Shown piece by piece: positions 13,201-26,200 of a stretch of DNA of 64,000 bases. Numbering within the stretch: the stretch's first letter is position 1; each line of letters starts with the position of its first letter. The notes under the pieces are model-generated. The model was not told where the DNA came from, did not search any database, and saw only the letters and a list, made by a program, of their open reading frames with translations. The translations under genes were made by a program, and so were the position numbers. The stretch lies in assembly GCA_964036665.1 (NCBI GenBank), contig OZ038526.1, positions 22,568,001 through 22,632,000 of the forward strand, read 5' to 3'. The DNA is from Gordius sp. MW1. Lineage: Eukaryota; Nematomorpha; Gordioida; Gordea; Gordiidae.

Positions 13201-16200
13201 TATTTACCAAAAATTGACAAAATTTTACAAATTATACATTTTTTAAATATTATTTTACGATTTTAAATAAAAATTATTATTTTTATATAAATCAAATAAA
13301 ATATTAATTTTAATAATTCTAATATTCTTATCACAAAAATAAGTTTTCTTTAAATACTCATTAAAAATTGGAAAGATTTACCAAAAATTTATTATATTTT
13401 ACAAATTATACATTTTTTCAATATTCTTTTGTTATTTTATTTAAATAAAAAATTAAATTAATAATTAAATTTTTATTTTTTCGGGTTTAGTTTGAAGAAA
13501 ATATTTTAACTGCCGCTTTCTTAGCCTTAGATGTTTCTAAATTGCCTTACGAAAATCGAGGAGATCCTATACAGGTGGCTAGATCCATATCAGCTGTGGT
13601 AAATATTTTTTTTATTTTAAACTTAAATTCATTTTCATTTTTAAAAAATATTTATTAATTTATTATTTAATAATTCAATAAATTTAAAAAAAATATATTT
13701 ATTTACTACTTTATACCGTTTTATTATATGATTTTTGAATTTTATCGATTTTTTCAGCCAAAAATACCAATTCTAACCTTAAAATCATTTTTTTGTTATA
13801 ATTTAGATTAAAAAATTAGCTAAATAAAATTTATTTTATCATTAAAAATTGAATATATTCTGGATTTGTAAAACTGGTTATTTGCAAAAATAATTATTTT
13901 TAAAATTAAGGTAATATTGTTTTTTTGAATTTCATTTATTATATTATTTTTAACTTTTAATAACAACTTTCTCAAATATGATTTAATTTTGTAATTCAAT
14001 ATTATTTTTACAAAAAGAGACTGTTTTTGACAAATATAATATTAATTCTTACAATTAAATTAGTTTTTTTAATTCTAATTTATGTTATAATTTTTAAGGG
14101 ATGAAACTATTTTTCAATAAAAATATTGTAATTGTCAAAATTTAATTTTAATTATTTGTGATTTTCCTTTATTATAATATGAAATTTTAAAAAACTTATT
14201 TGTCAGAAATAATTTCCATTCTAAAAATTTTATATTATGTAAATTTGAAAAATCAATTTTTTGGTAAAAATAATCTTTATTTTTACAATTAAATTACCTT
14301 TTGATTTTTGTGATTTAAAGGTTAATTCTTTAGAGGATGATGGAGTAATAGAAGGTAATTGGTCTGGAAAATATACGGGGGGAACTGCCCCAACAGAATG
14401 GCAAGGGAGTGTTTTAATTTTACAAAAATATTTAAAACATAAAAAACCCGTAAAATATGGACAATGTTGGGTTTTTGCCGGAGTTACTACCACCAGTAAC
14501 ACACATTTGCCAGTTTTTTTAAATATATTATTTATATATTTTTTTTATTAATTTTTTTATCTAAAATAGGTCTAATAAATCTATAATAACTTTATGTTTA
14601 TATTTTTTAATTTCATAGGAATATAATTAAATTTTGGATATTATAAATAAAGTTTTATGGTGTAGTAATTATTTAATATAAAAACAAATATATTTTTAAA
14701 TTTATTTTGATAAGCTTTTCTAAAATGTTTTTAATATTAAATAATATTTGACAAATAATGCTTCCAGAAATGGTTTAATGTTGCGAAATTTAAAATTTCA
14801 TATAAATTATAAATTAAATATAAAATATCAATTTCTGGGAATTTGTTTCGTTAGTTTTGAGAGCGTTCGGAATTCCCGCCAGAACAATTTCAAATTTTAA
14901 CAGTGCCCACGACACAAATTCTAATTTGTCGATTGACGAAGTTTACAACAATAAAATGGAGATACTTGAAAACGAAAGTCGAGATTCAATCTGGTTGCAA
15001 AAACTTTTTATTTTTTTTTTATTTTTCTGGGGGAGGGGGAAGAAACAAGGTGTAACGTTGGACAAGACGAGACAGGGACAAGACAGGACATATAAAAGAT
15101 AAAACTGGAAAGGATAGGACAACACATCTGGAAGAAACAAGGCAAAAGAGAACAAAAAAAGACACGACTGGACAGAAGAAATTAGTACTCGATCTGACAT
15201 GAAAATAATGGACAGGACAAGGCAAGACATAAAAAGTAAAGATTACATAGGACATGACAGCATGAAGTAGGATAGAGTAGAATAAAGCAGAAAAAGATAC
15301 GACAAGACAGGACTGGACAGAACTAGACAGGGCAGGTCAGAAGGAGACAGTACAGGATTGGACATGAAAATAAGGAACAGGACTTGATAGGACAGGGCAA
15401 ATAGAGTATACTAGCGCTTACAAGACAAGACAGAATACGACAGGGCAGGGCTGAACATAAAATGAGAGAAATGGATAAGACAAGACAGGACAAGACAAGA
15501 CCGTAAATATGAAGACTAAATAGGACGGGATAGAAGTGGTTGGACTGGACAAGATATAAGACAGAATGCGACAGGACAGGGCTGGCTGGACCTAAAAAGA
15601 GACAAGATAGGACAAGATAGAGAGGACAAAAAGGTGAAGACTAAGTAGGACGGGACAGAAGTGGGTTGGACTGGACAAGATAGGTCAGAATTGTATAAGA
15701 TAGGTTAGGGTATAATAGGGTGGAAAAAGACAGGGCATGACAGAAGGAGACATTACAGGATTGGACATGAAAATAATGGAAAGGACTTGACAGGATAGGG
15801 CAAATACAGTATACTAGACATGACAAGACAGAATAAGACAGGGCAGGGCTGGACATAAAAAGAGATAGGATAGGACATAAGACAGAATAGGATAGGGCAG
15901 GGGTGGCTGGACATAAAAAGACAAGACAGTACAAGACATAAGACAGAATGTGACAGGACAGGGGTGGCTGGACATAAAAGAGAGAAATGAATGGGACAGA
16001 ACAGGACAAGGCAGAAAGAGTGAAGACTAGGCAGTACATGATAGAAAAAGATTGGACTGGACAAGAAAGGTTAAGACGGGATAGAGTAGGATAGGGCAGT
16101 AAAGAGACGGGCTGGACAGAATAGGACAACACACGTGGACAGGACAAGGCAAAAGAGAATAGAAAAAGTCAGGACTGGACATGATAAGACAAGTCGGGCA

Positions 16201-19009
16201 AGATAGGACAGGACATGTTTGACTGAAAAGGAAAGGGTATCTTTTATATTTTTTTTTACTTTTTTAACCTTATAAATTTAATTTTAAATTAGTAGTTGCT
16301 TAAAGGAGTACTTTTTGTTCATGAAAATGAATATATTTTACGGGGGGAAATATAAAGGAATTTTCACGTTTGGAATGAATGTTGGATGGCGAGACCTGAT
16401 CTGCCAAAGGGAAATGGCGGATGGCAATTATTGGACGGAACTCCGCAAGAAAGAAGCGGAAGTAAATTATCGTATATTTTTAATTCATTAATAATTTTAT
16501 TAATTTTAGATTTATTAAGAGTTCCAATTTTTTAAATATATTTTTAAGTTTGCTTATGATTAAAGCTCAAAAATATTTAACAACTGAAGAAACCCTTTAT
16601 TAAAAGTCTAAAACATTTACATGAAAATAATATTGAATATTTTTTTGAATACTTTTACAAAGGTTGCTTATATACATTTTTCCCATTTTTAAGGAATTTA
16701 TTGCGAAATATTTTTAATGAATTTTTATGGGTCTCCTAAGTTAAATAAAATAATAAATTTTGATAAAAACATATTACAATATATATTGTTTGAAACGAAT
16801 ATTGAAACCCGAGTTCTAAGCATGCGTTTCCTTGTCTTACTTGTGTTTAGATATGCACAGATGTGGCCCTGTGAGTGTATCAGCAATCAGATGTGGCAAC
16901 GTTGGACTGCAATTCGACACACCTTTCGCCTTTGCAGAAGTTAATGCCGACATCGTTAAATGGATCATGGATAGGACCAGTTTAAAGCCTAAGTTCCTGT
17001 CACGTGATGAAAATAGGTTCATTTATTCTTATTCATTCATTAATTCATTCATTTATTCATTCATTTATTCATTCATTCATTCATTTAGAGTGGGACAATT
17101 TATAAGTTGCGTTAAACCAAATTCGACATCCAACATGGACGATGACAGATTAGATTTAACCGAAGCTTACAAACCAGCTGAAAGTTTAAAATACTTTTAT
17201 TTTATATTTAATTTTGAAATTTAATTTCCATTTTGAATCCATTTTTTTCATTAATTAATATAAATAAAAAATTTTATATTAGTTTAACAACGATCAATAT
17301 GTGCAATTGAATCTTAAAATTTGGAAATAATTTTTGTAATGAAAATAAAAATTTAATATTTGGGATTTTATAGCTAGTGCGGAAAATAAAGCTGCTGTTT
17401 TAAACGCATTGAACGTATCTAAAAGTACAACTTTAGAAGCTTATGGTAATCCTATGAAAGACATTGAATTCGAACTAGACAATAAAGCCAGTGTGAGACA
17501 TTTTTATTTAATTTCAAAAATTAATAAAAAAATAACTATTTAAAAAAATTAAATATATGAAATAATTTTGGATTTTATGTCTAGATTGGGTTGGGTGATG
17601 ATTTTGTGGTATTATTAAAAATGAAAAATCTGAAAGAAGCAAATAGAACGTTAGAAATTTCGATGCATTTATACACAGTTTATTACACCGGAGTTATTCA
17701 TGAAAAAGTTAAATCACAATTTTTCAATATAAACCTAAAAGCCAAGGAAAGTATATTTATAAAAATTTTGATTTAGACAATATGATTTTACAAACATTTT
17801 TTACATTTGTAATTTTAATATAATAAATATTTTATTAACAATTTTTTTGTTTCGAATTTTCCAAGTTTGTGTCTATGAAAAATTAATTAATAATTAATAA
17901 GTTTTTATAAATTATCAATTAATATTTCATGTTCATTTAATTCCCATATTGCCGCAGACAACTTAAATACATTTTTAAATGTATTTTTTCTTCGACTTTT
18001 GAGGTAGTGAATGTGAATTGGATATAAAAGCGGAAGATTATTTGGAACTAATAAAGGATCAATGCACGTTCCATGTCACGTGTTTAGCCGTTGTCAAGGA
18101 AACAAATCAAGTATTTTCGAGCGTTGACGATTTCAACATAACACAACCAGTTATCCAAATTGAGGTTATTGATTTATTTGCCAAAATTATAATATAGTGA
18201 AATAACTGATAATAAATAAATTTTAAATTAGTAGTATACAAAATAACTTTAATTTTATTGGTATTAAAGCATAAAAGAGTATATGATGTTAATCAAAGCT
18301 GATTTATAAACAAGTTTACAACTCGTTTTTAAGTTTGTTATAAATATAAACTAATAGATATTGGTGTTGTAATAACGTCTGGGTTTTGTTTGGTCGACTT
18401 TTGGTTTGCTAAGACTAAGGGTTGACTATGGTCTGTTTTTCAAATTTTGACTAACCCTAGTAGTCGGCTAGGGAAAAAACCTAAATATCTATGGTTTTTT
18501 TATGTTTAGTCGACCAAAACCAAAGGCCGACCAAACAAAACCCAGCCGTTTTACAACACTAATAGATATATTGAATTCAAATTAGATTAAATTGTTTGCA
18601 TACTTTGTTAGGTACATGGAGGAGCATTGCAACTGAATAAAAGGGCAAAAATAAGTGGAAAATTTGTGAACCCTCTCAAGAAAGCACTTCATAATTCGAA
18701 ATGGATACTAGAAGGTCCCGGGATTAAAAAACCAAAAGAAATTAAAAGCCCGTTAGTTTTATTGTTTTTGAAATTACGAAAGCAGACGATTTGCGTGTTT
18801 AAATTTATTATTTTGATTTTAAAAAATATAATCTCATATACATTATACTATTAAATTGCATTAATTACAGCGATATTCCGGCTAAAAGTGAGGTTGAATT
18901 TGAAGCAATCATAACTCCCAAGGAGAGCGGCAACAAAACTATCTTGCTAAGTTTTTCATCTCAAGAATTAAACGATGTCGAAGGGTACCTCCACGTCAAG
19001 GTCACGTAA
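10252..19009 (+). CDS. Tg: Transglutaminase A (annulin-type protein-glutamine gamma-glutamyltransferase), 779 aa
   Basis: This is a calcium-dependent enzyme family that crosslinks glutamine to lysine side chains. Sixteen coding exons are read: 10252-10420, 10925-11028, 11314-11494, 12065-12319, 12936-13054, 13491-13598, 14321-14495, 14855-14993, 16358-16461, 16851-17016, 17089-17183, 17374-17492, 17585-17750, 18004-18164, 18612-18751, 18871-19009. They total 2340 nt with every phase matching. The N-terminal beta domain follows residue 92 ([20 protein letters not shown]). The catalytic core has Cys361 in YGQCWVFAG, His420 in FHVWNECW preceded by Trp417, and Asp443 in LLDGTPQE. The C-C-H-D spacing (59 and 23) is close to human TG2. 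The C-terminal region has two barrel-like segments ending [10 protein letters not shown]. No signal peptide is visible, as in other insect members. Exon 2 acceptor is ambiguous (10916 also keeps phase). Intron 8 holds a minisatellite. The enzyme looks intact and is paired with paralogue B. Confidence 0.93.
15041..16237. repeat. Purine-rich minisatellite (GGACA / GACAA / GACAG variants) in transglutaminase A intron 8
   Basis: About 1.2 kb of imperfect tandem 5-10 bp words such as GGACAAGACAGGACA, GGACTGGACA and GACAGGGCAGG fills nearly all of intron 8 (14994-16357). Longer higher-order units recur, for example the 'gctggacataaaaagaga' type segments at about 15430, 15840, 15900 and 15970. The plus strand is almost C- and T-poor over long runs. 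The apparent Ser/Cys/Pro-rich open frames on the minus strand are only translations of this repeat. The paralogous intron in gene B (30216-27781) lacks it. Confidence 0.9.
17017..17088 (+). repeat. 72-nt intron made of ATTC tetranucleotide repeats
   Basis: Between coding exons 10 and 11 of transglutaminase A lies a 72-nt segment starting GTTCATTT and ending TTCATTTAG. It consists almost wholly of ATTC/TTCA repeats. Its length is a multiple of three and it contains no in-frame stop, so retention would add 24 residues (Phe/Ile/Tyr/Ser-rich) without a frameshift. The homologous intron of gene B is over 1.2 kb, yet also ends in ATTCATTCAG, which implies the repeat at the acceptor is ancestral. 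Confidence 0.8.
18362..18561. mobile_element. hAT-type MITE with exact 8-bp target duplication
   Basis: The element is 200 bp, flanked by ATAGATAT at 18354-18361 and again at 18562-18569. Terminal inverted repeats run T(G/A)GTGTTGTAA-AACG-CTGGGTTTTG, matching the YARNG terminus and 8-bp duplication typical of hAT elements. It is non-coding and palindromic, with GTCGAC-containing interior repeats. It lies in intron 14 of transglutaminase A. It is the best-preserved member of a family also found at 3344, 6507, 21035, 23812, 48242, 57026 and 57822. Confidence 0.85.
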
Positions 19010-20241
19010 CGCATTAAACAGCTGATCTTATAATCGGCTGGTAAACAGCTGATCTCATGAACACCAGGCAAATCACCAAACATATAAACAATAATTTAAA
19101 CCATTCGCCTTTTAATTTTATCTAACTTTAAAATTTTTATTGTCAAATATTCAAACAGCTGATCAATTGGTCGCGCTTCAATGCTAATTTTTAACAATCA
19201 TTACCCTGTTATTACATACTTAAGTTACGTGATGCTTAAATCAGCTGATTTAAAATTACACCTGATTCACAGCTGATTTTGAGATATCACCTGCTCTATT
19301 TCAAGTTGTAGTTAAAATGTATATAACTCTCTATCTGTATTCGTATATAATTAATACTTTTAAACGCTTTTTAAACAAAACTATGCAATTCAACAATTAA
19401 AAATATAATTTAAAATTTATTATTTTTGTTTTAAAATATTATTTATATATGCAATATTACAGTTAAAACAATTCTTTCTTTTAAAGCAATCCATTCTTAC
19501 AATTATATACACGTAATTACATGGCTCACACTTTCTACAACAATTCGCGATTTATGATCTATACTAAAAAATAAAATTATTTTAAATCGTAATAAATATA
19601 TGCAACTTTTTGGTAAATATAATGTATCCCTACTCGCTTTATAAACTTAAATAGATAGCAAAGCGCATGAATACAAACAAGACAAAGTTACAAAAATTGT
19701 TAAAATTCTTTTAATGATTATTTACGAATAAAATGTTCAGAGACAAAACTTTCATATACAATAAGAATAGAAAAAAGAGTCAATAGTTGTTTTGAAACAA
19801 TGTATCCTTTATCTTATTTAAAAATAAATTAGATTATAAGGTTTAAAATAAATTTAAAATAGTATTATTTTTTATTGTGACTGTAGCATTTAGACAGGAT
19901 AAGTCATTTTTCCTAGAGGAGAGTAAGAATTGGATAGCAATTAAAAATGCAACAGCGTCAAAATATATTGACTACAAAATTTTTTATATTTCCTTCCTTA
20001 TTAAAATTTAATTAATACATAAAGCATTGGTTTTAGTTAATTTTATATAATTTGTGATTTGACCATTGTTTTTAGTATGTTTTCTTATACCAATGGTAAT
20101 ATATTTATGCAATTAAATTGTTCGCGAAATTTATAATTACAAAATTTATTGAAATCTCTGTGAATACAAACAACTTTTAAAACAATTTTCATTTAATATA
20201 AAAAATTTTATCCCAAATGTCCCGGGTCAGCTGATGCTTGA
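19010..20241. other. Tail-to-tail gap between the transglutaminase genes, rich in CAGCTGAT motifs
   Basis: This 1.23-kb region separates the two stop codons and holds both 3' UTRs. On the plus side AATAAA-type words occur at about 19565 and 19725; for gene B, TTTATT at 20145-20150 (AATAAA on minus) lies about 92 nt past its stop. The octamer CAGCTGAT or its complement ATCAGCTG occurs at about 19021, 19048, 19158, 19243, 19271, 20228 and 20240, clustered near the two stop codons. No gene is seen. Confidence 0.6.
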
Positions 20242-23200
20242 TCAGCTGACTTTAACGTTTAGATACCCTTCGACGTCGTTTAATTGTTGAGAACTAAAAC
20301 TGAGAAGGATGGTTTTATTGCCGACCACTTTGGGTGTTATAATAGTTTCAAATATAGCCGAACCTATTCCTGGGATATCTCTAAATGTATTAAATATTTA
20401 AAAAAATCAAAAATTATTTCAATTAAATTTTAAAATAAAAAAATATAAAAATAATTTGTTTCGAATAATTTATAATAAAATTCATTAATGGTACATGTAA
20501 TTTCTTTAAAATAGTTTAAAAAAATAACAAAATATACCAGATCTATTTTAAAGACTTTCTTGATAACAAATTTAATATTGAAATATAAAAAATAAATTTA
20601 TAAATCCAAATTCTTAATATAAAACGTCTGCTTTCAAATCTTACCGACTACCGATTTCGACTGGTCTTCTAATGCCAGGAGCTTCTAATATCCATCTTGA
20701 TCTTTGAAGTGTTGTTTTTAAAGGATTTAAAAATGTTCCAGTTAATTTGGCTTTTTTATTCACTCTTAACGGTCCACCATGTACCTAATGAAGTAAACAA
20801 CACATGTAACTAATTTATTATAATTGTAGGTAGGTGGGGTATATTTATATTAGAATCACGGAAAGGGAAATAATAGGATCACAAAATAAATCAAAAATAA
20901 TATAATATTTTACATAAAAGTTCCCCATACATACAGTAGGGTAACATGCAGATAAGACGTGTTAAACACATGTAAATTAGTGGTGGCGAGTGTGGATGAT
21001 ATAATATGCAAATAAGTGGTATGCGGTTATAGTGTTGTAAAAATGACTGTGTTTTGATTAGTCGACCTTTGATTTTAGGGGACCAAACATAAAGAGACAA
21101 ACGGTTTTTGGCCTCTTTTTCTTAATATTAATCTATATAATAAGGTGGAGTCATAGACTATTAAAACCATAGACTGACGATCAGCTGATAATTTATTTAG
21201 TAAGGGTGTAGGCAGCCATGTTTGATATATCATTAAAATAAACGTTATTCCTGTTAATGAATAATTAAATGACAAACTTACGTATGGAAAGTTAAATGTT
21301 CTCCTCGTTATTCTTTCTTTCATATAACTGCCCAAGTGCGCATATTTAAAAAATTCTAACGAAAAATGGCGGCCCAAGTTGCTCAATAAATTTTGATGCA
21401 AAAAAACATATTTATGTGAGGGTGTGGCTGCCATAAGGAATATATTAAAAACTAAACGATATTTATTTTAAAAATTCTATCACTTAACAAAAGATCTTAT
21501 ATTAAAAGAAATTTTTATTAAACCTTAAAAGTAAAAGAAATCCTCACTTAAAATTGAGTCTGGAAGACTTAATATGTAATATTGAAAAAAAAAATCAACT
21601 GTTCTTCAGGATATCAAAAATGGAATAATGTTTTAGAAAGACAGACATATAAAGGATGTGCCTATGATGTGACCATCATGGGCGTAGCCGGGGGGGGGGA
21701 GGGCAAAGAGGCGGTTCTCCCCTCTAAAATTTGTTGAAATTTATTAAATTTATGGCTGAAATTTTAAAAAAATACATTATGCCCCCTTTCTCTAATCCCA
21801 ATGCTGGCTACGCCCATGGTATGGCGACCATTCTTTTGCAAGTTTTTGTGTGCCCATATGTTTGTAAAATTATGTAAACATTTTATCTTTTGTTTCAAAA
21901 TTGTTGTGAATTTAGAGAATCGTTAATAATTTTTGTAATATAAGTACGATGCTAATCATATTTTCTAAGGTAATCAATAGTATCTTATAGTTATAACCAT
22001 ATTATGAATAAGCTCTGAAATGTTTTTGGGTAATATTTTGATACTTGTGAGAAGTTAAAAAATGCAGCGTACCTAAAAAGTTAGAATACAAAAGACTGGT
22101 CAACAGTTGATTTTTTTATTAAGTAACATGCGCCTTTTTTAAGAGGTTTTCTTTATGCGCACCTGTGAAGCGAAAAGTTGCAAAAGTTATGGAGGTAATA
22201 TCATTGAGATAGGTTTCTATTTCCATACATCAAAACGATTAGCGTTTAGCTACTTAATATTTCCAATTGCTGTTAGGCACACTAAGGTGGTCAGCTTCAG
22301 CTTTAGATGTATGGATGAAGGGTGACGCTCGATTATCCTGACAGCCGTGTTGACGATGGATATATTTTTCATATCTTTTGAAAGAAAGTGTTGAAAGCGG
22401 GATTTACACCGGCGTTGTTCAAAGACAAAGCCTATACCAACTAGGCCCTAAATGCATTAAACATGGGCGACCTACACACCTTACTTAATATTTATCAGCT
22501 TCGCAAGTCTTTTGTGTTATTATTGGTGCCCTATCAACTCGCCGAAAACAATCTCGCCGAATTTAATGTCCCCCAGCTTAAAATCGTCTCCCATTCAACC
22601 AATCACAAAATGGAGGACCTTTTTTAGCTGGGGGACATTAAAATCGGCGGATTGTTTTCGGCAAGTTGACGGGCCACCGTTATTATTCAATGGCTATACC
22701 CTGGAAACTTATGGGATATAATATGCATCCGAGAAGTTATAAAATATTAAATAATTTTACAAAAATTAAATTAAAATTACTTCTATTTGTATGACTGGTT
22801 GTGTTATGTTAAAATCATCGACGCTGGAAAATACTTGATTCGTTTCCATGACAACGGCTAAACACGTCACATGAAACGTGGATTGATTGTTAATCAACTC
22901 CAAATAATCTTCTGCTTTCACTTTCAATTTACATTCACTACCTGAAATGTTGAAATAATTAATTTAATTTAAATTTTTTAAAAAAATATATAAAATTCCT
23001 TGTATTATATGGCTAATTTAAAAAATTATTACAATAACATAAATATAAGAAATTTAGAATTTTTGATCCATAAAAACTACATAATTGTAATTTAATAATA
23101 TTTTCAAATGTAAGATTAATTATAAAATTTTACTTTGGTGAGATGATAAGATTACATTAAAATATTCCGATCTTATTTTTTCATGAATAATTCCAGTATG

Positions 23201-26200
23201 ATATACAGTGAACAAATTTATGGATATTTCCATTGTTCTTGTTTCTCTTTGTATATTTTTCATTGTTAACGTCAAATTAAAGTCATCACCAAACCCAATC
23301 TAGACAAAAAATATCATTTTACATCTTAAAATTTTAATTTGTTAAAATATAAAATATTTTATTTATATAAATAAATCTTGATTATATATTTTTTTATTTA
23401 ACTTGCATATTTTATTTAACAAATATAACATTTAAAAATAAAAATTTACACTAGTTTTTTGGTATAATTTGAATATAATATCATTTGCAGGGCTACCATA
23501 AGTTTCTAAAGCAGAACTTTTCCTCAAATTCAAAGCTTTCAAAACTATTGCTTTATTCTCTGCACTCACTACAAAATACAAAAAAATTTTTTGATTTTGT
23601 TTCATAAAATGTTTCCATAAAATAAAAAATTTTAATTTTAAATTATAAATAATAATAAATCCTTGAAAAACTAAAATAAAATTTAATTAATATTTTATAT
23701 TATAATTTTTTAATTAAATGATACATTCACGGTTAATAATAAAATAGACTGGTAAACAGCTGATAAATATTGAGCGAGGGCATAGGCGGCCATGTTTGAG
23801 GTAATATTAACAAAGGGCTGGGCATGTTTGGTCGACCTTTGGTTTTAGTGGACTAAACATAAACAGACCAAAGGTGTTTGGTTTGTTTTTCATAGCCGAC
23901 CCCTAGGCTAAGTCGAAATGTGAAAAACAGACCAGAGTCTACAGTTAGCCTTATTCAAACCAAAGGTGGACCAAACAAAACCCAGCCGTTTTTACAACAC
24001 TACTAAACGCCCCTCATTTTGTCGAATAATCAAATTTTAAAATTACTAAGAAGAATAATCCTTTAACATGGGCGTAGCCAGAATTGGAATTAGAGGGGGG
24101 GGCGGCAATAATGATCTAGGGAGGGGCAAAATGATCATTTTTTTCAAATTTTACCCATAATTTTAATTTCAACAAATTTTTGAATGAGGGGGGCAGCCGC
24201 CCATCCCTGACCCCCCCCCCTGGCTACGCCCATGTCCTTTAATGCTCTCATTTATCTTTTTCAAGTAAAGTAAACAGCTGCTCGCCAGTTTATTGAATTT
24301 CTAGTCTATGACAATGCGAATATATTTTTTTGTTACTTTCCGGTGGTTTGTAATCATTAGTTAAATCCAATCTGTCATCGTCTGTGTTAGAAGTCGAGTT
24401 GGGCTTAACGCAACTTATATATTGCCCTATTCTGAATGAATGAATCAAACATATCATTTAATTAAAATTTCCATACATTTATATGATAAATAAGCATAAG
24501 CATGATGGTTAAAAATTAAAAAAGACTTTTATATCTTCCTTTTTAGACTAAATCCTATACAACAATAATTATTATTTTGAAATATATTTATCTTTTACGA
24601 TTGAGAATATGAATATGAAATAGTAATATTCCTTATATTTTTAATAGCCATAAACATGGCTATTTTAAACGCAAACGATAAATTGAAAATAGCTTCTCAA
24701 AAATTTATTTAAATATTTTAATTTAATTAATACCAATTACCAATATAAATTAATGTAAGTTTTTAATTGTATTTTAATAAATAATAAACTAGATTTGCAT
24801 GACAAACACTAAAATTTAACTTAACTTTTGAAAATAACATAAAAGTTATCTTAACATTTATCTAATATTTGACAATGGTGGACGATGTATAAATAGACTA
24901 GATAGACTGCTCATGCCATATGTTGCATATGGTCAATTGTGTGTCAAATTGGCAACTGGTGTATTTTAACCATGTAATTTTGCCCTACAACAGTCAATTT
25001 ACCTTCCTCAATAGTTTATAAATTAAAACGAACGACAATAAATTAATATTATACAAATAACAATTAATATTGATGGCGCTATATTATTAAACAAACTTTA
25101 ATCGCATTTTTTATATTTTTAATATTTATGTATTTTTTAAATGATATTTATTTTAAAATGCTGTTTTTGATATCTACCCAATTAAATATTTTTTTATTTA
25201 CCTTTTTAATTTAATTTGCGAAAATTACGAATTTCTATATGATCACCACTTTACAATGTGCCTTTCAAAATGGTGGATAAAAGAGTACACATTTTGTGCA
25301 TTGATGAGCAGTCTATCTATGGATGTATCAAAGGTTGGGTGTTTTAAGATTGCAAAAAATCCTTTTTACCCGACATTTATGACTCTTATTATAATGATTA
25401 ATCAAGGAAAGTTGCAAAGTTACTCTAGGAATATTCTCGAAAAGGGTAATCATATAAAACAAATAACACTCAATATTTTGAAAGAATAGGGTAACTTATT
25501 TGTCAAGATTTTTTAAATCTCAAAAAGTAGCGTTAACTTTAGGGTAATCAAAAAGATGCTAAAACGTTTGACATGGTTAAAATAATCTCATAGATATATC
25601 ATTTAATAAAGTTTAAAGACACCACATCAAAAATTTACAAGTCATATGATTTGAGAAATGAATGAATTCTCACACATGTTCGTCACGTGATAAAAATTTG
25701 GGTTTAAGACTCCCTTCATCGCGTATCCATTTAATAACGTCAGCATTAACTTCTGCGAAAGCGAAATGTGTATCGAATCGCAGTCCTACCTCACCACAGC
25801 TGATCGCCCTCACGCTAGTAGGCCCACATCTGTGTACGTCTATAAAACACAAGCGAGACTAAGAAACGCACATTTAAAAACATTCGTTTTTATAAATTAG
25901 TTTAAAATTTCAAACTAATCTATCGTAAATCAGTGTGGTAGCAACTATAAATGCTTTTGGACAATCAAACTAAATTTATTTAAAAAATATTTTTATGGCA
26001 TTATAAGATATATTAAAAACGTTAACAGATGTTAAATAAATCAATTTGTACTTTTTTTACATTAATTAATTACCCAATAAAAAATGTTCAAATTTTTTTT
26101 ATATAATCTAGCTGTGCCCGGCCAAGCGTTGCTTTGGCTCAGTCCTTAAGTGGTTAATTAAGTATAAGCTATTAATAAGACTTATCTAAAATGGGGTCAT

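Noticed and set aside
14943-16147. Ser/Cys/Pro/Leu-rich minus-strand open frames up to 168 codons
   Set aside because: They are readings of the GGACA/GACAG array inside a transglutaminase intron.
16832-17224. Stand-alone 130-codon gene across 16.8-17.2 kb
   Set aside because: It joins two transglutaminase A exons through the in-frame 72-nt ATTC intron.
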